Source: Combretum micranthum
Lineage: Eukaryota; Streptophyta; Magnoliopsida; Myrtales; Combretaceae
Assembly: GCA_024138025.1 (NCBI GenBank)
Contig: JAMXBD010000023.1
Span: 2,914,001-2,978,000, forward strand
Length of the DNA: 64,000 nt
Direction of reading: 5' to 3'
Below, piece by piece: positions 11,111 to 23,664 of the stretch (position 1 is the first letter of the stretch; each line of letters opens with the position of its first letter). The translations under genes were made by a program, and so were the position numbers. The notes under the pieces are model-generated. The model ran no database searches. It had not been told where the DNA came from and saw only the letters and a program-made list of their open reading frames with translations.

Positions 11111-13440
11111 AAATACATCATAGAGAAGAAGACAATAGCGGAGAGACAAAAGAAGACCTCATGCCTTAAGCTGAGAGAAGAGCAACTTAAGAAAGGAAAT
11201 CATAACAAGGTCAATCTCTAGCACACCTTGCCAAGGACATCAATAGAATGTGTGACAATATCTTGTATCTTATGTATATATGGGGGGACTTCTTATAAAT
11301 ATTTTATTATTATTTTAATTTTGAGGTGTTACCTCCTCACCAAAATCAATGTTTCCTCCTGCTAGAGCCACAAATGTAAATAAATCTCTTACTGGGCCAT
11401 AGGTACTCTTATGGATGCAAGCTCTTATTCACCAGTTAACTAACCATGGTAAATGATAGCCTAATTACATGTAACCCATACACACTTTACTATGGCCTAT
11501 ACACGAGATATTAATATAAGTGTGTTATTTCTCATATTGATTCTTACCTGTGTCCCTTTTTTTATTTACTGTTGGTTACTTTCTATTGCTTTTGTGTGTT
11601 ACTTATAGATCTTAAGGCCTAACCATTGGCTAAATTAAGCTTAACACTTACTACTATAGAAGTAGGACAGAAACCATTGCACGGTATAAGTGTACTAATG
11701 AAAGCCTAGGGACCGTGACATTAGAGGCATTTTGTGTTACTCTTAGACATCGGTCAACTCCTCAATTATGGTGGTATTACTTTCCTATAAAGATTCCGGA
11801 GGAAGGCTAGTGTTATCTTTCTGCTCGACAGGGTCTAATGTTATTCAGTAGGCTAGACTTCAATGTGAAAGGTTAGAAGGAGAAATTTCTTATTGTTGAG
11901 TCATCCAAGTAGTTAGGCTTGTGGACAATGTTTGCGGAGATGATCCATAGGGGAAAAATAAAGAATTTGGGCTCTACCAACCAAGAAACCATTAAGGAGA
12001 TAAATTCTTTTTTTCATGGAGTGGTAGAGGCCTTCTTGACGTCATGCAAATTATTCATAAATTTATTATAGAACGTCAGGGAGTGGATCTAGAGCAGTAT
12101 TTCAGGATAAGGGAACTCCAAGGCTGTCAATATCTTCTTGTATCATTGTATTGAGTTCAAGTGTCATGAAAAGCATGTCCGTGCAACGCCAAATTTGTGG
12201 GGGAAGCTCTAGATGCCATTTGCTCAGTACGAGTAATTATTGTTCTTCATTCTTGATTGAACAATTGTGTTTTTATGTGTAGGTCACAAGGCAAGTTTCT
12301 CAGCTGGCGACTCTATTGCAAAGGTGACGAGTAACCTTCTATCTAAAGGAATGCTAGGTTCGGAGAGGTTGTCGTTGCCATACCACTTCCCGTCAAAGGT
12401 GTTGTCATTCAAAAGAGGTAGCCACCTTCTGTTGAATAGGGACCAGCTCACCAGGAAAAGCAAAAGACAGTGGTCGTGATAGAGGATCGGCTAAGTAAGT
12501 GGGTTGTTTGTACTCAAACGCTACTGATTGGTACTAGCGAGGAGATCAGCGAGATCAAGGCATGTAATTTTCTTTGGTGACAGTGAACTACAAGATGATG
12601 TGGTGTTGCCGACCAATATTGTGATGGGTTCGGTTTTTGGATGGAGCGTGTTAGCTGGTTGGTGAGTATGGCACCAATGGGGATCGACACCTCCGGTAAT
12701 TGGTGGATTCCGACCTGTTAAAGAAGCCTATAGCTAGTTTGGTCAATCGCTATGCTCGTGACACGATGTTAATGGACTAGCAAGGCTTTCTACTGTTGCT
12801 AATTTGCAAGGATATTTCTATTTGACTCATTAGGAGGTAGGCCGTAATTTTTTGCCCTTATTTTCTTTGTTTTTTTGGACTCTTATTTTCTACCCCCACT
12901 ACCCCACACACACCCCACCCCACCCGCCCCCCCCCCCCCGGGCGCAATAGTTCTCATGCAAGTGATTGGTATGATTAAGCACAGTATTACAAGCTGGGCT
13001 ACGGGATTTGAAGAGAGACAACAGGATGCTAAATCACGTGCTTAACGCCTCGACAAAACCGGGCTAACTGATCAATTGCATCATCCTAGAGGTTGCTCGT
13101 TCTAGAGTTAGTGAAGACTACATTGGGACTATTGAAATTGGGTTGCTTCAAATTTGGGGATGTTTATTCGTCATTTGTCCCTATCCATCTAGTTAACATG
13201 ATATAACCTCCAACGGCCAACGGCCAACGACCAACAGCCAATAGATAAGTCTCAAAGTATCGAACATTTGGAGACACCTAGCACAAATCTTAGGGTACAT
13301 AAAATTGAGCCTTACATGATATTCACATGGCACCGTCTCCTTGGGAAAATAGCCGAAAATTAAAAATGATTTGAAATTCGAAGTATCCAATTCAACCTTC
13401 CCCTTCTGGTTCCACATTTGGAACCACTAAGGGCGTCACA
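11111..13440. other. Unassigned sequence, possibly downstream part of the gypsy element
   Basis: I recognise no domain on either strand. Open frames at 12267-12479 and 13193-13417 are short and have no familiar motif. A C13 run sits at 12927-12939 within a C-rich stretch, and a short direct repeat of a 'ggccaac' phrase at 13215-13240. This could be the untranslated tail or LTR of the gypsy element, but I have no repeat pair to prove it. Confidence 0.3.
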
Positions 13441-14547
13441 TATGTAATTTATTATACGCATAATTTTTATGTAACATATAGAATATATATTCATAACCTA
13501 TATATTTTATTATATTTGTGTTATACCTATACATATATTTGTTAGAGATATCTGGTTTACATGCTATGTGGTATATATATTGTTTGTATATGTACATATA
13601 CTATACATGTAACAAAATAAATCTACTTTGTATTAATATATACATTATACATATTTTATTTGTTGAATAAGATCTATATTATTATATTATATGTATATGA
13701 TATATATATATTATAATATGCTATACATGGATATATTTTTTTATGTGAATAATTTTACCATTTTGTAATTGAGTTAAGGGTAATAATATTATTATTTAAC
13801 AAAATAAGAATACAATAACATTGTATTTTAATGGGTTTACAGGTTTGTAAACAAGTTGAGGTCCCGACCCAAACCCAGACACATTTGAATTCGTGTCTTT
13901 TCTAAGTTCAACCAATTTATTATTCGGATCATTTTTACTCACACAAACTCTTTTATAATCGAACTGTGGTGTTGTGTTTGGATTCATAGGTTGGGTCCTT
14001 AATTACAAAAGCTAAGTTCACGAAAAACCTCTCTCTATCCCTTACACCAACAACCATCATAAAATTAGTTAATATTTTGACATTCAAATTTATGCATTTT
14101 CTTTTTCTTTTCTTATTATTTCCTAACTTTTTTTCAAATTATTCGTCTTATTTTTCTCCCTTGGAAATTTTTAATAAAAAAAAAATCTTCTTTTTCTTTA
14201 CCAATTACTATTTATACCAACATTTTAAAGGTAAAATCCAAAATTTCAGATTGTTAGTAAATTAATTTTTTCTACCATTGTTTTTAAATTAAAAAATTAC
14301 CATTATAATTAGGTCATTTAAATATCTTTCCTGGAAAAGTTGGGGCACCAAAACTAAAAATTTGAAAGATTACGCTTCAAATTAAAGAGAAAGAGTTAAG
14401 CGTTAAATATGTGTTTTCCAATCCCATTTTTTATGATGAATATTATATTATAATAGAATTACATATTTATTCTATTAAAAAAGTTTAGCCATCAAAGTAA
14501 TATATGTGTAGATAAGTGTAATAGTCTTGTGGATGAAAGGTATGTTT
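13441..14547. other. AT-rich intergenic sequence
   Basis: 13441-13780 is almost pure TA-rich 'atatat' sequence. 13796-13987 has a minus-strand open frame whose content (GSGPQLVYKPVNP-like) resembles translated non-coding plant repeats rather than a protein. No gene is seen. Confidence 0.35.
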
Positions 14548-14952
14548 AGAGGTGTAAAGCTTGGTTTATAAACTATTTGAATTTGACTCGATGTTTACTC
14601 GAGTTCAATTTGAGAATAGTCGAGTGGAGTTCGAGCTCGAGCTACTCGAATAGTTTATCGATTAGCTCGCAAGCCTAATTGAGCTTTATCGAATTCGAGT
14701 CGAGTGTGAATGTTAATCGAGTTTATGAATTAATATTGTTTTAATTATAATTAAAAATATTTTTTAATGAATCGAGTTTAAACGAGCCTAACCAAGTAGA
14801 GCTCAAGTTTATGTAATGTTACATTAAGTCAAACTCGGTCTTCGAATTTTAAACTCGGTCAAAGATGAACTAAGCTATAGCTTCAAAATTTTGAGTCGAG
14901 CTTAAGCTAAGCTCAATATTGCACATTTTAGACTCAATTCGTTTGCAGCCCT
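14548..14952. mobile_element. Possible hAT-like MITE rich in 'ctcgag' phrases
   Basis: The stretch begins AGAGGTGTAAAG and ends TTTGCAGCCCT. Read inverted, the right end is AGGGCTGCAAA, so the two ends form an imperfect terminal inverted repeat of about 11 bases (AGRGSTGYAAA). The interior is dense in tcgag/gagctc words, typical of a common non-autonomous plant repeat. The flanks share ATGT but no clean 8-bp duplication is visible. There is no coding capacity. Confidence 0.45.
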
Positions 14953-15805
14953 ATGTATGATCATGCAAAGGTTCTAATAAAAGAAAGTACTTTGATCCTC
15001 AATCTATTGCCAGATGCTTAACCGAGTACATTAATATGATAAATAGTTTTCAACATAAAATCATGTAAAATAATCGTGCCCTTGAGTAGATTTGTACTAA
15101 TGACAAATTCGATGATAAAACTTTCATGATTCTTTTAACTAAATTAATTTAAGATTCTTTATAGTAAAATATGCAATGTCTAACAAATATTTTTTTCCTA
15201 TTTTTTTGGCCAAAGGTTTAACAAAGTTCAAACACCAAAATTTGAAAATAACAGGAGGTGATTTTCTTTTTCAAGTGAAACATGGGAACAAGGAAAATCA
15301 CAATATCAAGCGGAAATTGACATTTTTGAATGAATTGGCCAAAAATATTTTCAATCCGGAGGAGAAAAAATAAAAGCATATGCATGCCTGTTATTCAGCA
15401 TAATTTAAGATGATGCATTGAGGATGTATACACAAAAAAAACACAGATCCTTAAAGTAGGTATATTTTAATTCTTACTTATACCAACTTAAAAATGCTAC
15501 GTTCAAATATTAATCACTTGTCTCAAATCATACACAATACATATCTCATGAAGGGAAGGGGGAAGAAAGTGACTTGATGAGGCGTGTCATATTCTTGATG
15601 GTTGAAAACAAGATTGAGATATAATTGGGAATAGGCTATTTCCATACATTTTGGTCCCTGCTTCCGTTTCTCTGAAACAATCCAGGCAGAGCATGTTGGG
15701 AACTTGCACAAGAACTTGGCAAAAAATAGGAAGACTAGAAGAGCAAAAAATATATGCAATAGAACTGGTGGTGGTTACAAGCAAGTTGATAAAATTGGAT
15801 TATTC
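14953..15805. other. Unassigned 3' flank of the MET1-like pseudogene
   Basis: No feature recognised. It probably includes the former 3' untranslated region of the pseudogene (minus strand), since the last MET1 codon is at 15806. The open frame at 15176-15373 is lysine-rich, without a known motif. Confidence 0.35.
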
Positions 15806-16003
15806 TTATTTGTACACAATTGTACTGAGATGGTATCCAGATGAATATCTAAAATGTGCAGCAATATTTCTTCTCTTCAGGCTGTCCATTGCTTCCTTCA
15901 GCTTTCGGCCCAATGCATATGCCAGAGCAGGAGGAACTGCATTACCAATTTGCTGGTGCTTGCTGTGGATGTTGCCACCAAAACGGTAACTGTCAGGAAA
16001 GCC
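15806..16003 (-). pseudogene. MET1-like last exon: motifs IX/X
   Basis: Starts after an AG acceptor with [12 protein letters not shown] and contains [20 protein letters not shown], the DNMT1-class motif X that completes the SAM pocket. It ends in a stop at 15806-15808, with about 24 residues after the conserved block. Confidence 0.9.
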
Positions 16004-16595
16004 CTGCATGAATGGCCACAAATACTTTTAGTACAAATATTTTCAGAAAATAGCCACAAACACACACTGCTCAACTATATGATATATAGTTTTCAACACA
16101 AAATCTCTAATGATAATAATGGAGATTAATTATTCTTGTTTACCCGTCAATTTGAAAAAAAAAAATTACACAAGTATAATTTAAAAAAAATTAATTATCT
16201 AAATACCAACATTGTATTATATGTTAAAGATGCGATATTGAGCTTTCTTGTGTATCGCAAGTCCAACATGTGATACGCAAGTGTATCGCACAAGATGCTA
16301 TAAGCAAGTGTAGGCGATACCTAAGACACAATATAGCAATGGTATTTAGATAATTATTTTTTTCTAAATTGTATTTATCTAAATTTTTTTTCCATGACAA
16401 TAGACGTCTGTTTCACCCGATAACAATATATATGCCCAAGAACTTCAAAACCTCAGCTTGCGATGGCATCTTTTCTGCAAAAAACCAAGACAATAAAACA
16501 AGATGTCCAATAATTTGTGCTTCTTGTGTCTTAAAACTACACCCATGATTGCTTATAAGAAAGAGATCAAAACCATAGCTGCAAAGATAGCTCAC

Positions 16596-16817
16596 TTGAG
16601 ACCGAGCACATTCCCGAACAGTAAGAATTCTGTCCTGCTCCAGGTGAAAACACATGCCCACTTTTCCCACAGGTTGAGGATCAGCAATGGAAGTTGGGAA
16701 ATTTCCTTCCCAGTCCAACCTTCCAAACAGACCCTTCCACCGATTGTGCCCCTTCGCTCTGTTCGGCAGGCACCATGATGGTATTAAATCAACTACTTGT
16801 CCAGTTGACAGTTTAAC
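16596..16817 (-). pseudogene. MET1-like exon: end of target recognition domain, motif IX
   Basis: Reads [13 protein letters not shown], then [31 protein letters not shown] and ends [10 protein letters not shown] before a GTGAGC donor. An extra Ser appears after DLIP compared with what I recall of the family. Confidence 0.88.
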
Positions 16818-16906
16818 CTGCAGTTTTGCAATAACATATGTCAAACTTCCCAGATGAAATCACCCAAGCATCTCATGGTGACAGAAGTAACCCATTCCCC
16901 ATATAC

Positions 16907-17068
16907 CTTTTCTTCTAGAAGATCATGCCAGTCAGCACCTAGCTGCTTAGGTATTTTCTGACACTGAATTAAATTCAGCTCATTCATTTCTTTAGATATA
17001 TGGTCAGTCAAAATCATCAGGTCCCCCCTTATTTTCTTTTGAAACCACGAAATAGGGTCACTTTGATA
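16907..17068 (-). pseudogene. MET1-like exon: target recognition region
   Basis: Reads [33 protein letters not shown] and ADWHDL, a plant MET1-specific segment between motifs VIII and IX. Clean AG acceptor and GTATAT donor. Confidence 0.87.
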
Positions 17069-17165
17069 CTGCACAGACAAAACGAAGAAAACAACTTTAA
17101 GTAAATATTATATACCAGTAGACCCTATGATGAAATTCAAAGACGCTCTTCATCTCATGCATTAC

Positions 17166-17443
17166 CTCTAAGTTTGGTAGGATGCACCATTTCCTACAGG
17201 AGGAAGATCACCAATGGTATCCCTGACAGTTATTGCACGGAAAGGAGCTCCACTAGCAGTGCTCCTAACAACAGCATAATGCAAGTTTTGTGATAATGAG
17301 ATTTTCAGGCGGGGAGCAGATAAGACGTGCATAGGCTCTGGCCACTCAGGAAGGGTCACTTCTGGTGAGGCAGCCCAAATAAATGCACGTTTTCTTGACT
17401 GAGAAACCCCATATGCTCCAGCCTCTAAGATACCAAATCTCAC
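17166..17443 (-). pseudogene. MET1-like exon: motifs VI-VIII, with a frameshift
   Basis: Reads [20 protein letters not shown] (the catalytic-core QSRKR motif), PEWPEPMHV, and [18 protein letters not shown]. After GNGAS the frame runs into TAG three codons later, while a shifted frame keeps an exon end compatible with the next exon, so one base has been gained or lost near 17180. Confidence 0.87.
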
Positions 17444-17542
17444 CTAAGCAAGATAGATTGAAGAGCAATTAAGTTTCCCTAATTTGTCGGTAAAATCAAC
17501 ATTCTTTCTTTCAAAAATTTATCCAGGAAAGCTGGAATCTAC

Positions 17543-17740
17543 CTGGTATCCCATTTCAAGGAGAGATGCTAGATTTAAACGGAAGGTTTGGCCTTTATTG
17601 AAGGACACAAAATTCCTGACATTCTCTAGAAGGAAGTATTTCGGCCTGAAGTATTCTGCAAATGATAGAAATGATAATATCATCTCACACTGAACTTTGC
17701 TCCATATACTTTGGTTAAATCTATTCATCCCAGAGAAACC
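17543..17740 (-). pseudogene. MET1-like exon: motifs IV-V
   Basis: Begins [11 protein letters not shown] (continuing the PCQ catalytic loop of the previous exon) and contains [20 protein letters not shown], the ENV motif that contacts the target cytosine. Open throughout. Confidence 0.9.
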
Positions 17741-17831
17741 CTGAAAAAAAAAATCCAAAAATAAGTAACCCATCATAATGTCATGATCTCAAAAATGAAG
17801 AGCATGTAAGAAACAAGAACTCTTATATTAC

Positions 17832-17979
17832 CTGACATGGAGGACCCCCATTGATGAAATCCACTTCCCCTGGGAGTGGCAAGTTACTCATATTCTCCTT
17901 ATCAAGGGATGCAGCAAGCTCAGCAGCTTCTGGAGTCGAAATGCAATCATCTACATCGCCACATTTTTGCATTATGGCC
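17832..17979 (-). pseudogene. MET1-like exon: catalytic PCQ loop
   Basis: Reads [37 protein letters not shown]. The catalytic Cys of PCQ is retained. The exon ends right after PCQ at a GTAATA donor. Confidence 0.9.
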
Positions 17980-18097
17980 CTGCCCATCCATTCATGTTAA
18001 GCCCATGATCAAATTGATACAACAATGTGGTGCCCGGTATAGCCACATTCGTGTGCAAGTAAAAGAGCAGTTTATTCAATCGTATCATCGAACATAC

Positions 18098-18105
18098 CTT
18101 AGAAT
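18098..18105 (-). pseudogene. Short downstream remainder of the copia-split MET1 exon
   Basis: Eight bases of exon (minus: ATTCTAAG), including the target duplication, before a GTATG splice donor at 18096-18097. With the other part (27995-28098) they give NCNVILR, as in MET1. Confidence 0.85.
18101..18105. repeat. Target-site duplication AGAAT, left copy
   Basis: Directly left of the copia LTR start TGTTAG; identical copy at 27990-27994. Confidence 0.93.
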
Positions 18106-18722
18106 TGTTAGTAAAATAATAATGAAAAACTGTGTCGTGGAAACCACTGCCCTGAAAGCGAAATTCCGACATGATCGTGGTGCAATGGACAACGCCGTTC
18201 GCTCCCCAAGGTTAACACAGCTACCCCAATCGCACGTGCACTCGTGAGATGGAGTTGGAATAACAACTACAATTGCCCAGAACCGAAAAAACGAGAAGAA
18301 GAAGAATAATATTTTTGGATTGAAAAGTCGTGTATATTTCTGCAAGCTAAAGTAGTATATATAAAAACTGCCTTTGAAACGTAACCAACAAAATTATCCG
18401 TTGAGAAAAATCAGGGCACAATGTGGAGATCGTGCCTTTCAAATTGGGAAAATAACTGCTCGTTTTTGAATGATTCAAAACATGTTTTTCTTCTTTCTGA
18501 CTAATTCAAACACGATTTGTCAAAAATCAAATTCAAAGAAACTAGCCCAGCCCATACCAGACCGGGCCGGGTCGGCAGCGCGCGCGTGTGGTGATTTTTT
18601 CAAAACCCACTCATGCACTTTTTTGAAACCATATAGAAGGAGAGTTTATTATAAACATGATAAAACTTAGTTTTCCAAGCAATGTGGGACAATGCTTGAA
18701 AAGCATATAGTCATTCCCAACA
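18106..18722 (-). repeat. Copia 3' LTR (617 bp)
   Basis: Near-identical to 27373-27989. TG/CA ends. It contains a GC-rich block near 18565-18590 ('ccgggccggg...gcgcgcgcg'). Open frames inside (17972-18172, 18085-18345, 18470-18670) recur in the other LTR and are not genes. Confidence 0.95.
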
Positions 18723-18732
18723 ATCCCCCACG
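18723..18732 (-). other. Polypurine tract of the copia element
   Basis: On the minus strand CGTGGGGGAT immediately precedes the 3' LTR start TGTTGG. This is the primer site for plus-strand DNA synthesis. Confidence 0.75.
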
Positions 18733-19230
18733 AATGACTATACACATTTTCTGGGCAAAGGAAGGAATTTTATTTACTTAAGTATTAATATCTTTCGATT
18801 GAATTACTGCGTAGTGAAATGAGGCAACAACTTTACTAATGAAAGTGAAATAAATCTTGAACTTTCAAAAGCTCAAGTTGAGACCCCCACAACACGTATC
18901 AACTCCTTAATGTTGCTATTCCGCGATAATACAAAAGCACTATTAAAGGCCCTGCGCGTACACCTTGGATTTTATGAGTGCTCTAGAAGGAAAATCCTAT
19001 ATTCCTTCATAGAAGGCGGCCCACCTTCACACTCATTTAAATGGTAACTTCATCAAGTCTATCACATTATAGACCACTCAATAAACAGAGCTATGAAGTC
19101 ACTGAGTCCATTGGACTCATTTTTCATCACAATCATCCATCAAGTCCTTTCTAGAACCACCCAAACACAGGGCTATGGATTTAAGCACTACCACAAATAC
19201 ATGGATGGACTGTAGTGCATCACACAATAT
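18733..19230 (-). other. Copia region between pol stop and polypurine tract
   Basis: About 500 bases with no domain recognised. Probably the 3' untranslated part of the element. Confidence 0.55.
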
Positions 19231-19519
19231 TCAAACCAAAGGTTTAAGTCCCATTCCCTTGGAAGACTCTTGAATAACTCTCCTAGTCAATCCTTTTGTT
19301 AAAGGATCTGCCAGGTTTCTTTTGGATCTCACAAATTCTAAGGAAATTACTCCATTCCTCAAGAGTTGTTTAACCGCACCATGCTATGCGAATATGTTTC
19401 TTTTGCCATTATACACATAATTTTTGGCAACTCCAATAGCTGCTTGTGAATCACAGTGCAATGAGATTGGAACAGAAGACCCCCACAGTGGAATGTCACC
19501 CAGTAAGTTTTTCAACCAC
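19231..19519 (-). pseudogene. Copia RNase H, C-terminal part (downstream of nested LTR)
   Basis: Reads, after the nested insertion, LWGSSVPISLHCDSQAAIGV, then AKNYVYNGK, VRSKRNLADPLTKGLTRRV and ends at a stop at 19231. The CDSQAA aspartate and the ADPLTKG tail are classical copia RNase H. There is a stop near 19386 in an otherwise conserved segment. Confidence 0.85.
19515..19519. repeat. Target-site duplication ACCAC, left copy
   Basis: Precedes the LTR start TGTCACG; identical copy at 23660-23664. Confidence 0.9.
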
Positions 19520-22500
19520 TGTCACGCCCCAATAGTACCCTAGTAGTAATATATATATTATGATATAGCCTGATAATCCAGACGATATCAAATACACATA
19601 TTCATACTAGAACTACTTTGAAAGTGACGTATATTTAACAAAACAGGATCTTTTTGGTTGCGTGATAAGAAACGTGAAAGTAAATAAAATCACAATACTA
19701 TAATTAAGTACTACAGTCTGAATAATAACTATTACAAACCATAAAACTATCTAAGTTCTCAGATAAAAAATTGATGCACTAACATCAATTAATACATATA
19801 AATAAAGAAACTATTTTCCCTGTTTCCAAAACTCTTCAAGCTTTAGAATCATACCGGCTCTAAGCTCCTAGAAGCCACCAACCAAGGCTTAAGTGTCATC
19901 CTGTAAGGACTGTAGGAGTGTGCATAACCACGGGCTCAGTGAATAACCAGACTTATCACAACAAGCAAGTTATTATCAATCATATGTAATGCATCAATCA
20001 ATCACATGAACAATTACAAGTTGGATAAACCGGAATCCAAACAGGATGGAGATTTACGCCCTCTCATCGGGGTTGAAGGAACCAATCCCTGAATTACCTA
20101 CCCAAGAGAAACTAAGCACACAGGAAATCCACAATCTTCACAATTATTATCTCTTTATGTTAATGATATTTTAAACACCCATTTCCTGTTTTGCGCCTTA
20201 GAAACTCCACTAAGCATTAGATATTTCATAGCGATACCATGGCGGCGTCCTTCGTTACCCAGTTAGTTCCCATGGAACCGACAGAACAAAGGTAAACTTG
20301 CGTAGAACTAATAGCCTCTGCCTAGAAAAACCAAGTATTACCAGAGAACCGAAATTCTAACACGTAGTAGGCATTCGTAAAAATATAATGCAATATATGC
20401 AAATCATGCTATGCATGCACCAATTTACTTATGAGTTCGATAATTTTTAGTCAGATTATAAGTGATCAACTTCATTCAAACACTCAACATGCTTTACATA
20501 CAGTAATTTCACAAGCCATTCATTATCACTTTTGATTAGTAGTATTTATCAAACATGTAATTTCAAACAACAAGTAAGTCCCATAATCCCATACACACGA
20601 AGTTCATTATTATCTTTGTATTTTAATGCAACTAAACTACAATCACAAACAATGTAACAAGTCTAAGTTACTCACTTGCTCATGCTGATCAGTCGTAGTA
20701 ATCGACCGGGAAATCCTCGATAGTACGAAATTACCTATTAAAATAAAGTACTTGTCAATAATATCTATAAATAGAAAATTAAATTCCTATGAGTGACTAA
20801 GTGTCCTAGAATCGGTATTTGGTATTATTCCTATGGTTTTATAGCGATTCCTTAAAGTAAATAAATTTTATTATTTAGTTCTTTCAAGTTTCTTATGAGT
20901 ATATATGTATTAGGGAGGATCTTATTTAATTTCCATTTACATCTTAAATTCTGTTATGATTTGTAGAAGTCTTGGCATGTACAATTTCTATAAATTGTTC
21001 ATAACACTTTTCTTGTACTAAAGGACTTCTAATCATGCTTGTAAAGTTTGTTTTATCAAGCTTTATGTTCATATAGGGCCTTAGGAGCTTTAAACATGCA
21101 TAGACTAGATTTGATGAAGTTTGTGTCTTGTTTTGTTCACTTCATCCTTAAATCCGAATTTACTATTACCACAATTATAAGACTTCTAAGTTGTTGTTTT
21201 TCTCTTCAACAATATCTATGCATTCTCAACACATGATCCATCCATCCTCTTGAATTCATCAATAGATTTACGACCTTTATCAACCACAAAACTTTCTTCA
21301 AAAGCTCAATAATTCATCCTAGGATCTATTCATAAATTTAACAAGGATAGGTGTAATTTGGAGCTTACCTTGGATTGGAATGGAAGGAGAGTGTTCAACT
21401 TCCTCTTAAAGCAAGAATTAACCTAAATCAAGGATTAGATGATGAGTTTCTAACTAAACACATTAACTAAAATACAAGTTCATTAATGTAGTCAAATTTT
21501 CTCACCTTGACAAGCCAAACTCCTCCTCTTGAACCCTAGGATGACTTAGGATTTTTGATTTGGTTTTGGTGGTTATTGATGAGCTTAGTGTGTGTGTATA
21601 AGGTATGGAAGTAGGCTAGGGTTTATGGTTGTTCACACAATGTTCCTAAGCTTCTATGTTGATGGTGGAAATGGAAAAAGAAAATGGAAAAGTGCTGGAC
21701 GCACTTGTTGTTGCAGCTGGAATTTGAGAGTGTTTTGGGGTGTTTATGAGCTCAAAATGTGTCTAACTTAGGCTTATATATTATACTAGGATTAGACTAA
21801 GTTTTAGAGGCTTTGGAGTGGTTTTGGACTTGAAAATTGTCAAAATGCAGCTGAGATTTTCTATACGAACTTACAAAGTTGGATGCAAATCTGACTTGTT
21901 TTTGACAAATTCTTGTGGCTATCTTTGGGGTTCTTAATTATCTTTGTTTGGTAGCTAATTAATGCTATTTATGTGTGTAAAAATAAGAGATCAACTAGTG
22001 TAAAAATCGGGTCAAAACTTGTTGAAGTTTGAAGTGTGAAACTGGAATTTCTGGAACAATTTCACCTTGATTTTTGGATCCGATTTTCTTATTAATTTTT
22101 TGTATATGAAGTGTCCATTTGAAGGCTCCTTATTGGTGTTTAATTGGTCAAAATTTCAGCTCATTTAATCCTAGAATGTGCAAAAATCGAAGTTGGATTT
22201 GGAGATGTGTGCTGTATATGTGGAATTTTCTCCTCTGCTGCAGCTGTAAAATTTGATTTTTGGCCAACAATTTGGAACGGTTATGGTTGTTTTTCTAAGT
22301 TGAAATCTCCTCATTTAATGTTATTTACATGTGGAGTGTTTTGGTTGGTTAATGGGTCAATTTTGTTTGAAGTTTGAGGCTTCAAATTTCGATCAACTTG
22401 GTCAAGAAAACTAGGCCTCTGCAGCAGGGGAGGTGTTTGCTGCTGTAACTCTCGATTTTTCTAGCTAATTTTGGAGTTGTAATCCTCCCATTTGGTCTGT

Positions 22501-23659
22501 AATTCTTTAAATTAATTGTAAGTTATAGATGTAGCTTTTGGGTTGGTTGGGGCGTCATTTTCGGGTTGGAGTTCGTTCTAAAAATCGGATCAAAGTTGAC
22601 AAAAATTCAACTGCTGAAGTCTGAAGCTCCAGGTACTCTGTTCCAAGTGCTCTGTCCCAGGTGCTTATTGTGCTTGTGTGGGAGGTGTGTGTGTGTTGGG
22701 CGTGTGGAGTGCTGCTGCTGCTGCTTGATTGTGCGCCCAAGGAGTTCCACTGCTCGGTTGCTGCTGCCTGATCGTGCGTTGGAGCTGCTGCTGCTACTGT
22801 GTTCCTTCCTCGACCGCTCCTTGCTGCTGCTTGTGTTGGAATGGATGTGGAGCTGAGTGTGTGAGCTGGTCTGTCTTGCTCGGTGGATCCACTGCTGGCG
22901 CGCGCGCGGGAGAAGCTATTGCTTGTGTGTGGACGAGGCTGCTGGCGCGTGGGATGGGCTTCACGGGGCTGCTGTTCACGTTAATCCGATTTCTCTCATA
23001 TATATATATATATACGTTTAATAGTTACAAAAAAAATATTTTTACTAAAAATATATATACATATATATTTATAAATGATTCGCGTATATTTATATTCGTC
23101 GTATTTATGTTTTATCGAGATAATATTATTTAAGTTATGACAAAACTTTAATTTATTTGTATTTTCAAATTTTTAGTTAAAACTTTACACGATTAATTAT
23201 TTTTAATATTTTTAACTTACGTGATTAAATTTTTAAACTCGATAAATTAAATTAGGAACTAAGTCCTAATAAAACTAGAATTTCCTAACAATTAAAACAG
23301 CGGTTTTGAAATTTCCTTTTCAGATCTAAGTTGATATTATTGTTCGGTATTAGTGTTTGTTTGTATTTATAATCTATTGTTTTATACCGATAAGCTCTGT
23401 AAATAAACTGTATCTTACCGGTTTTGAAATTTTAAATCTATTCTAGTTATATCTTGAATTATTGGTTCAAGACACGAAATCTTGTTTTTGGTTTCTATTA
23501 AGGTCGAGAAAATTTTTATTCAAGTTTTTCCAACTAGGAATGAGTTTATCACAACTCATAAGTCTATTCTAGGACTTCTATCGGTTTTTAAATTCACTAT
23601 CTAATTTATGTTTTCTATTTTACTACTGTGTACTATTGTGAAAATTCTCGGGGTTTACA
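19520..23659 (+). mobile_element. Solo LTR, 4140 bp, TGTCACGCCCC...GGGGTTTACA family, nested in the copia RNase H
   Basis: TG/CA ends, perfect 5-bp duplication ACCAC, and interrupted copia RNase H on both sides define the borders to the base. It has the same ends, similar length and orientation as the LTR at 5114-9106. The part at 22600-22980 is unusually GC-rich and CTG-rich for this window, followed by a (TA)n run at 23001-23014. Open frames in this block (22566-22856, 22729-23133) are cysteine/leucine runs from the CTG-rich composition and are rejected as genes. No internal retroviral region, so it is a solo LTR. Confidence 0.93.
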
Positions 23660-23664
23660 ACCAC
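23660..23664. repeat. Target-site duplication ACCAC, right copy
   Basis: Follows the LTR end GGGGTTTACA. Copia RNase H homology resumes directly (tcagcttcttgact, minus strand). Confidence 0.9.

Noticed and set aside
16200..16330. Repeated 'gcaagtgtatcgca' phrases in a MET1 intron
   Set aside because: Short and irregular; likely simple intronic sequence, with no other copies or structure I could support.
18085..18670. Open frames repeated at 27248-27937
   Set aside because: They lie in the twin LTRs of the copia element and are repeated because the LTRs are repeated.
22566..23133. Cysteine- and leucine-rich open frames
   Set aside because: They result from CTG/TGC-rich composition inside a well-bounded solo LTR; no signal peptide with a defined cysteine pattern or other protein motif is convincing.
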